Positions 17,231 through 22,239 of a stretch of 22,239 nucleotides of DNA are shown one piece after another; the stretch's first letter is position 1; each line of letters opens with the position of its first letter. Both the position numbers and the translations under genes were made by a program. Origin of the DNA: CAZTWC01 sp964617105 [NCBI: uncultured Myxococcia bacterium] (lineage in GTDB: Bacteria; CAZTWC01); assembly GCA_964617105.1 (NCBI GenBank), contig CAZTWC010000028.1, forward strand, positions 1-22,239, written 5' to 3'. Below the pieces are notes generated by a model that worked only from the letters and a program-made list of their open reading frames with translations, did not search any database and had not been told where the DNA came from.

Positions 17231-18052
17231 TTAACTTACTGATAATAAAGAGTGTAACTTCTCTTGAACTCCGGCCATATCTCCGGCTGCACCGGCAGTT
17301 ATCAGAGATGTTCCTATCAGGAAATTGGCGCACCCCACATCGAAAAAACTTCCCAAATCCGATTTGGTTTTCAGGCCGCTTTCTGCCACTACTTTTTTAT
17401 GGGAAGGGATCTGCTTAATTAACCTTATACCGGTCTCAAGTTTAACCTCAAAATTGGTTAAATCGCGATTATTGATGCCAATTATTTGAGCATCTGCCTC
17501 CAAAGCCTTGTCCAACTCCTCCTGGCAATGGATCTCCACCAGTGCATCCATTCCCCTTTGGGCTGTTATCTGCAAATATTCTTTCAACTGCTCCGTGCTT
17601 AAAATAGCGGCGATAAGCAACACGGCGCTGGCGCCAAGCATCCTGGCTTCCAGAATCTGGTAAGGATCGATGATGAAATCTTTACGCAAAATCGGAATGG
17701 ATACCTTATTGGCTATTCGGCGCAAATGGAGCGGGTCGCCCCAGAAAAAAAACGCATCGGTCAAAACCGAAATAGCGGCAGCACCGCTTTGCTGGTAAGT
17801 TAATGCCAATTGAAGCGGATCAAAATTAAGGGCAATAACCCCCTTTGAGGGAGAGGCCCGCTTCACTTCGGCAATTATGGCGATTTTGTTTTTATCTAAT
17901 TGGGAACGCGAAAAAAGGGCTTTTGAGAAAGATGGCGGTTTGGAAGAAACAGTTTCCCGCTCCAGAATTGAAAGCGGCTGGCGCTGCTTGATAAAGTCCA
18001 CTTCTTTTCGTTTATAGTCGGCTATTTTAAATAAGATGTTATCTTTATTCAT
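17231..18052 (-). CDS. trpC: Indole-3-glycerol-phosphate synthase
   Basis: Protein of 273 residues from ATG at 18052. It decarboxylates and closes CdRP to indole-3-glycerol phosphate. Motifs: IAEVKRASPSKG (Glu62, Lys64), the PILRKDFIIDPYQI strand with its catalytic lysine, GINNRDL, and AESGLKT near the phosphate site. A TTG three codons upstream (18061) is also open; neither start has a strong ribosome site, and ATG is preferred. It lies 20 nt upstream of trpF and 56 nt downstream of trpD. Confidence 0.95.
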   Translation of the reverse strand: MNKDNILFKIADYKRKEVDFIKQRQPLSILERETVSSKPPSFSKALFSRSQLDKNKIAIIAEVKRASPSKGVIALNFDPLQLALTYQQSGAAAISVLTDAFFFWGDPLHLRRIANKVSIPILRKDFIIDPYQILEARMLGASAVLLIAAILSTEQLKEYLQITAQRGMDALVEIHCQEELDKALEADAQIIGINNRDLTNFEVKLETGIRLIKQIPSHKKVVAESGLKTKSDLGSFFDVGCANFLIGTSLITAGAAGDMAGVQEKLHSLLSVS

Positions 18053-18108
18053 GGTTACCAATTTATTATTTTATCCAGATTTCCGGGTAGGTATTGATGA
18101 CTCCTGGC

Positions 18109-19128
18109 TTACACCGAATTGCTCACATCTATAACCTGTTCCATCTTGGCCAGGGCCTTACCGCTGGCTAGAGCATCCTGGCAAAGCCGCAACCCATCCT
18201 GTACCTGTTCGGCAATTCCAGCAATCTTTAAGGCAAAAGCTGCGTTGAGGCACACCGCATTCTGTAACACTCCCCCACATTCCCCTTTTAGCAATTTTCG
18301 AGAAATCTCCACGTTTTCCGCCGGCCCGGAACCCTTAATATCATCAAGTTTACCACTGGCCAAACCAAAATCCCGGGGGTGAACGTTGTAGGTTTTCACT
18401 TCGCCGGAGGCCAATAACTCGCTGATTTGGGTCTCTTGGCAAATACTTATTTCATCCAATCCATCGGCGCCGTGCACCACCATCACCCTTTTGGAACCCA
18501 GATTTTTCAACACCTGAGCCAAAGGTTCAGTCAGTTGAGGTGAAAATACCCCCATTAATTGGTACCTGGCTCCGGCTGGATTGGTTAAGGGACCGAGTAT
18601 ATTAAAAACCGTTCTTATCCCTATCTCCCGCCGGGGGCCGATAGCATGCTTCATTGCCGGATGAAAAGAGGGTGCAAACATAAAGCCAAACCCGGTTTTT
18701 TCCAGGCAGGAACGAACCTGGGCTGGAGTAAGATCAAGTTTCATCCCCAATCCTTCCAGCAGATCGGCGCTACCACACAGAGATGAAACCGAACGATTTC
18801 CATGTTTGGCAACTTTGGCTCCGCAACTGGCACAAAGAATAGCGGCCAGGGTGGAAATATTGATGGTCCCCTGGGCATCACCTCCAGTGCCGCAGGTATC
18901 GATAACCGTATCTAGTCCGGTATCTACCTTTTTCACCTTTTCCCTCATCACCTGGGCAGCAGCCACTATCTCATCAACAGTTTCACCTTTGAGCCTCAAA
19001 GCGGTAATAAAGGCGCCTATCTGAGCCGGAGTGACCTGGCCATCCATAATTTGCCGAAAAACAATGTTCATCTGTTTGCCGGTCAGGTCTTTTAACTCCA
19101 CCAGCAGCGAAATCGCTTGTTTAATCAT
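18109..19128 (-). CDS. trpD: Anthranilate phosphoribosyltransferase
   Basis: Protein of 339 residues, usual length. It transfers phosphoribose from PRPP to anthranilate. Motifs: an N-terminal helical domain (QIGAFITALRLKGET), PRPP loop DTCGTGGD (GTGGD at 80-84), NISTLAA, KHGNRSVSS (108-116), GPRREIGIRTVFNILGPLTNP and the DGLDEI metal site. It is a stand-alone TrpD without a fused glutamine amidotransferase, and trpG is encoded just upstream (12-nt gap). The trpG stop TAG lies in the AGGAA that may act as a distant ribosome site. Confidence 0.97.
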   Translation of the reverse strand: MIKQAISLLVELKDLTGKQMNIVFRQIMDGQVTPAQIGAFITALRLKGETVDEIVAAAQVMREKVKKVDTGLDTVIDTCGTGGDAQGTINISTLAAILCASCGAKVAKHGNRSVSSLCGSADLLEGLGMKLDLTPAQVRSCLEKTGFGFMFAPSFHPAMKHAIGPRREIGIRTVFNILGPLTNPAGARYQLMGVFSPQLTEPLAQVLKNLGSKRVMVVHGADGLDEISICQETQISELLASGEVKTYNVHPRDFGLASGKLDDIKGSGPAENVEISRKLLKGECGGVLQNAVCLNAAFALKIAGIAEQVQDGLRLCQDALASGKALAKMEQVIDVSNSV

Positions 19129-19140
19129 AATAACTGGTTC

Positions 19141-19707
19141 CTAAATCATCCCTAAAAAATTGCTTAGCAATTTCTTCCCCTCCAGGGTCAATATAGACTC
19201 CGGATGAAACTGCACCCCTTCCAGCAAAAATTGACGATGCCGGAACCCCATAATTTCTCCATCTTCGGTCCAGGCCGATATCTCCAACTGTGGAGGCAAA
19301 GTCGATTTTTCCACTAATAAAGAGTGATATCGGGTAGCGTCAAAGGGAAGTGACAGGCCCTTAAAAATTGTTTGTTGATCGTGATGGATGGGCGAAGTCT
19401 TACCGTGCATAATTTTCTCGGCCCTGATCACCCTGCCCCCAAAGGCTTCTCCCATGCTCTGATGTCCCAGGCAAACTCCTAAAAGGGGAATTTGTCCGGC
19501 AAATTTTTTAATCACTTCCACCGAGATTCCCGCCTTGGCCGGAGTACACGGTCCGGGAGAAATGATTATTGCATCGGGCGCCATTTCAGCGATCTTTGTC
19601 AGGGTAATAGAGTCGTTGCGAAAAACCTCTACCTGGGCTCCCAATTCCCCAAGATACTGAACAATATTGTAAGTAAAAGAGTCATAATTATCGATCATTA
19701 AAATCAT
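19141..19707 (-). CDS. trpG: Anthranilate synthase glutamine amidotransferase subunit
   Basis: Protein of 188 residues. It hydrolyses glutamine to supply ammonia to TrpE. Class I amidotransferase marks: [19 protein letters not shown], nucleophile Cys79 in LLGVCLGHQ, and His168/Glu170 in VQFHPES, making a complete triad. The [10 protein letters not shown] stretch is typical of TrpG/PabA. Its ATG overlaps the TGA of trpE (ATGA), so translation is coupled to the partner subunit. It could also serve PabB, but its place in the trp cluster favours TrpG. The stop is TAG. Confidence 0.96.
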   Translation of the reverse strand: MILMIDNYDSFTYNIVQYLGELGAQVEVFRNDSITLTKIAEMAPDAIIISPGPCTPAKAGISVEVIKKFAGQIPLLGVCLGHQSMGEAFGGRVIRAEKIMHGKTSPIHHDQQTIFKGLSLPFDATRYHSLLVEKSTLPPQLEISAWTEDGEIMGFRHRQFLLEGVQFHPESILTLEGKKLLSNFLGMI

Positions 19708-21197
19708 AGCACCAAACCATCCCTTACCATTTGAATTGCTTTAAAAAGCGCTTTGGCCTTGTTGACAGTTTCCTGGTATTCCAATTCCGGCTGGGAATCG
19801 AAAACTATACCCGCACCAGCCTGAAAATATAGACAATTATTAAACTGATAGAGCATCCTGATGGCGATACAGAGATCGGAATTGCCCTGCAGGTCAAAAT
19901 AACCGATTGCTCCACCATATATACCCCGGCGATGTTTTTCCAACTCCTCAATAATCTCCATAGCCCTGACTTTGGGCGCTCCACTCAAGGTGCCCGCGGG
20001 AAAAGTTGATTTAACCACCTGGGTCACATCCACATCATCACGCATCTCTCCCAAAACGTGGGAAACGATGTGCATCACATGAGAATAACGCTCCACCACC
20101 ATCTTGTCCGTCACCTCCACCGTTCCGGTTTTGGCTATCCGGCCTAAATCATTGCGGCCCAAATCGAGCAACATGATATGTTCGGCTATCTCTTTGGGGT
20201 CAGCTAACAGCTCTTCTTCCAGGGCCAAGTCTTCGGCCCGATTCTTGCCTCTCATTCTGGTTCCGGCGATGGGCCGCACCTGAACAGTTCTATCCTGAAC
20301 TCTAACCATCACCTCCGGTGATGCGCCGGCAATTTTCATTTCGGGAAGATCAAAATAGAACATATATGGAGAAGGATTGAAAGTTCTCAGGGCGCGATAG
20401 ATATCAAAAACATCCAAATCCTCTTGCAAAGCGTAACGTCTTGATAATACTACCTGAATAACATCGCCGGCTTTGATATATTCTTTAGCCTTTTCCACCG
20501 ATGCCATATACTCCCCTTTACCAATATCCGGCACCGGTATATCTTGACGGGAGGACAGGTTGTGTCCCCGCTGGGGCTGAGGACCATTCAACTTTTGAAC
20601 CACAGTTTCAATAGTCTGTTTGGCTGAATCATATTTCTCCTGCATCATAGAGGCATCCTCTTTACCGGACAGATGGACATTGGAGATAACCTTGATTTTA
20701 TAGGAGAGGTTTTCAAACAGAATGATATCTTTGGCAAAGAAAAAATAGGCGTCATACATGGAGAGATCATCGCTGCACTGGCAGGGAATTTTTTCAAAAA
20801 ACCTTACCATATCATAACCGATGAAACCGGCGGCCCCCGCATAAAAAGGGCCTAAATCGTCAGACAAAGGCGCTTTGAAACTCTGGAGCATTTTTTTCAT
20901 CTCTTCCAGAGGATGTGGTGAGACAAATTTTTCTTCGCCTTCTCCGGTAGAGATAATAACCTCATTGCCCTTGCTCTTAAACACCCTTAGAGGATTCATT
21001 CCAATAAAACTGTGGCTAGCCCATCGTTCACCTCCCTCTACACTTTCTAAAAGAAAGGAGAAAGATTCTCCGGCCGCCACTTTACAATAGGCGCTTACCG
21101 GGGTATCCATATCCGCCAGGATTTCACTATAGACCGGAATTAAATTGTAATTTTGCCCCAGGGAAAGAAACTCTTCCCAGGCGGGATATACTTTCAA
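19704..21197 (-). CDS. trpE: Anthranilate synthase component I
   Basis: Protein of 497 residues from TTG at 21197. TrpE makes anthranilate from chorismate and ammonia, the committed step. Marks: the tryptophan feedback-site LLES (49-52), [49 protein letters not shown], and the C-terminal [14 protein letters not shown] and [11 protein letters not shown]. All belong to the chorismate-binding fold. The TTG is chosen because GGGGAG lies exactly 5 nt upstream and the resulting N-terminus ([12 protein letters not shown]) fits the family; an upstream in-frame TTG at 21245 would add 16 unusual residues and has no comparable site. The LLES motif implies retained feedback inhibition. First gene of the run. 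Confidence 0.96.
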   Translation of the reverse strand: MKVYPAWEEFLSLGQNYNLIPVYSEILADMDTPVSAYCKVAAGESFSFLLESVEGGERWASHSFIGMNPLRVFKSKGNEVIISTGEGEEKFVSPHPLEEMKKMLQSFKAPLSDDLGPFYAGAAGFIGYDMVRFFEKIPCQCSDDLSMYDAYFFFAKDIILFENLSYKIKVISNVHLSGKEDASMMQEKYDSAKQTIETVVQKLNGPQPQRGHNLSSRQDIPVPDIGKGEYMASVEKAKEYIKAGDVIQVVLSRRYALQEDLDVFDIYRALRTFNPSPYMFYFDLPEMKIAGASPEVMVRVQDRTVQVRPIAGTRMRGKNRAEDLALEEELLADPKEIAEHIMLLDLGRNDLGRIAKTGTVEVTDKMVVERYSHVMHIVSHVLGEMRDDVDVTQVVKSTFPAGTLSGAPKVRAMEIIEELEKHRRGIYGGAIGYFDLQGNSDLCIAIRMLYQFNNCLYFQAGAGIVFDSQPELEYQETVNKAKALFKAIQMVRDGLVL

Positions 21198-21202
21198 ATT
21201 AT

Positions 21203-21208
21203 CTCCCC
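21203..21208 (-). promoter_or_regulatory. Ribosome binding site deciding the trpE start
   Basis: GGGGAG on the minus strand lies 5 nt before TTG at 21197, making this rare start codon the best initiation site for trpE. Confidence 0.7.
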
Positions 21209-21283
21209 TTAGAATTATTCTTTTTCCCACCTTATCTATAACCAATTAAATAAAATAAACCGAATATATTTCTAATGGTAATT

Positions 21284-21301
21284 ACTATATCACAATATAG
21301 T
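21284..21301. promoter_or_regulatory. Palindrome (ACTATAT-N4-ATATAGT), candidate operator between trpE and the HEAT gene
   Basis: Perfect 7-bp arms around CACA in the 172-bp divergent gap. It lies 87 nt upstream of the trpE start and 68 nt upstream of the HEAT-protein ATG. It is positioned to control trpE, the other gene, or both. It lacks the CTAG cores of the enterobacterial TrpR operator. No tandem Trp codon leader peptide or T-box-like leader is visible here, so regulation by attenuation is not supported. Confidence 0.4.
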
Positions 21302-21369
21302 TAAATTTCTTGCTGTTTTCAGTTAAAATTGATAAATAGAGTGAAATAATATTAACTTTGCCGTGAAAG

Positions 21370-22239
21370 ATGTCGGGTATGTTGCCGGAAGAAGACCAAA
21401 AAAAATATGACTTAATGCTAAATAACTGGGATACTTCTGCCAGGGAACGGGCGGCTGAAGAATTGGGCTGGCTGGGCCCTGATGCCATACACTTGCTAGC
21501 CGAGGCTGTGAAAGACAAAAAAGGTTCAGTTAGAATAAAAGCAGTTGAAAGTCTGGGAATTATTGCTGATCCAAAAGCCATTCCGCTGTTGATAGATAAA
21601 TTGGAAGACTGGGACCCGAACGTAAGAAAACATGCTGCCAAGGCTCTGGTGAATATAGGTGAACCAGCAATAGCCTCTTTAATAGATCTATTAGCCCATA
21701 GCAACCCCGATGTAAGAGAGAATGCGGTAAAAGCATTGAGCTCCATTGGCGAACCATCGGTAGCACCCCTGCTGACTATTCTTGAAAAAGGCGCCCCTTC
21801 GGCACGTATTTTTGCAATCTCTGCTCTGGTGGAAATAGCCCCCGCCAATATTGCCGAAAAATTAATAGGCACCCTGAGTGATCAGAGTTCATCTGTGCGG
21901 CTGATGGCCACTTACTGCCTGGGCAAGTTAAAGGATTTATCCACAGTAGATCCTCTGCTCAAGTTACTGGATGACAAAGACGATGACGTTAGGTGGGGAG
22001 CGGCCTGGGCTCTGGGTGAAATCGGAAACGAAATGGCAGTGGACAAACTTATCGAAGTTTTGAATGATGATAACGAATTTGTAAAAAGGATAGCCATAAA
22101 ATCCCTGGGCAGTATTGGAAGCGAAAAAGCCACCGGGACTTTAATAAGACTCTTTAACGACCCCACCTCCTCTGCCCGTAATGTCACCACCTGGGCGCTG
22201 GGGAAAATAGGTAATCGCCGAGCCATTGCTACCTTGACC
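21370..22239 (+). CDS. HEAT-repeat (PBS-lyase-like) protein, partial, runs off right edge
   Basis: An open frame of 290 codons reaches the window end. It consists of tandem units of about 30-31 residues with the pattern hydrophobic-LxDxxxxVRxxAxxALGxIG, for example DDDVRWGAAWALGEIGN and DPKAIPLLIDKLEDWDPNVRKHA-type segments. These are short HEAT or PBS-lyase repeats that form a right-handed solenoid, usually a protein-protein interaction scaffold; some relatives are phycobilin lyases, but no phycobiliprotein is suggested here. A TGA two codons upstream of ATG at 21370 fixes the N-terminus to this ATG or the one at 21379. The ribosome site is weak. There is no signal peptide. The partner is unknown, and further domains may lie outside the window. 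Confidence 0.85.
   Translation, partial: MSGMLPEEDQKKYDLMLNNWDTSARERAAEELGWLGPDAIHLLAEAVKDKKGSVRIKAVESLGIIADPKAIPLLIDKLEDWDPNVRKHAAKALVNIGEPAIASLIDLLAHSNPDVRENAVKALSSIGEPSVAPLLTILEKGAPSARIFAISALVEIAPANIAEKLIGTLSDQSSSVRLMATYCLGKLKDLSTVDPLLKLLDDKDDDVRWGAAWALGEIGNEMAVDKLIEVLNDDNEFVKRIAIKSLGSIGSEKATGTLIRLFNDPTSSARNVTTWALGKIGNRRAIATLT

Noticed and set aside
16584-17333. 249-residue form of TrpF starting at 17333
   Set aside because: The extra 41 residues overlap trpC in another frame and do not resemble TrpF; ATG at 17210 gives the canonical N-terminus.
21198-21369. Trp attenuator or T-box leader upstream of trpE
   Set aside because: No short reading frame with tandem Trp codons and no terminator/antiterminator hairpin pair with a U-tract was found, and the gap is too short for a T-box.
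21285-21872. 195-codon minus-strand frame opposite the HEAT gene
   Set aside because: The plus-strand frame has clear HEAT repeats, so the Ser/Ala-rich minus frame is its complement.

Overview
The window is bacterial. It has dense coding, Shine-Dalgarno-led starts and a low-to-moderate GC content (estimated by eye, not counted). It carries exported lipoproteins with calcium-binding thrombospondin type 3 (TSP3) repeats, an N-terminal NPFD-type lipoprotein motif, a CsrA/FliW pair and a HEAT-repeat protein. This mix suggests a deltaproteobacterial or Myxococcota/Bdellovibrionota-like lineage, but nothing here fixes the taxonomy.

Left part (1-7200, minus strand): a very large cell-surface protein. 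The upstream half (4075-7200) is a predicted lipoprotein with two carboxypeptidase-regulatory-like domains followed by a run of Ig-like modules. It ends at a TAG. The same reading frame then continues without another stop for more than 4 kb, to the window edge (1-4071). That second part completes the interrupted Ig-like module, then has about nine TSP3 units, Ig/cadherin-like domains and the apparent start of a beta-helix. The two parts therefore look like one gene of more than 2,400 codons split by a single in-frame amber codon. This is the most notable observation in the window.

Centre (7201-10660, plus strand): a divergent promoter region with a textbook sigma-70-type promoter drives a V4R-domain protein. 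A lipoprotein amidohydrolase follows, with TSP3 repeats and a C-terminal OB-fold-like domain. A weak intrinsic terminator lies between this gene and the convergent fliW.

Right-centre (10647-21197, minus strand): one tight, co-directional run in transcription order trpE-trpG-trpD-trpC-trpF-trpB-trpA, then an FAD-dependent phytoene-desaturase-like oxidoreductase, recN, csrA and fliW. All seven tryptophan biosynthesis enzymes from chorismate are present in canonical order, with overlaps at trpE/trpG and trpB/trpA. csrA and fliW form a translationally coupled post-transcriptional regulator and antagonist pair.

Right edge (21198-22239): a short divergent intergenic region with a perfect 7-bp-arm palindrome, a candidate operator, separates trpE from a HEAT-repeat protein that runs off the window. 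No tRNA, rRNA, CRISPR array, insertion sequence or phage gene was seen.
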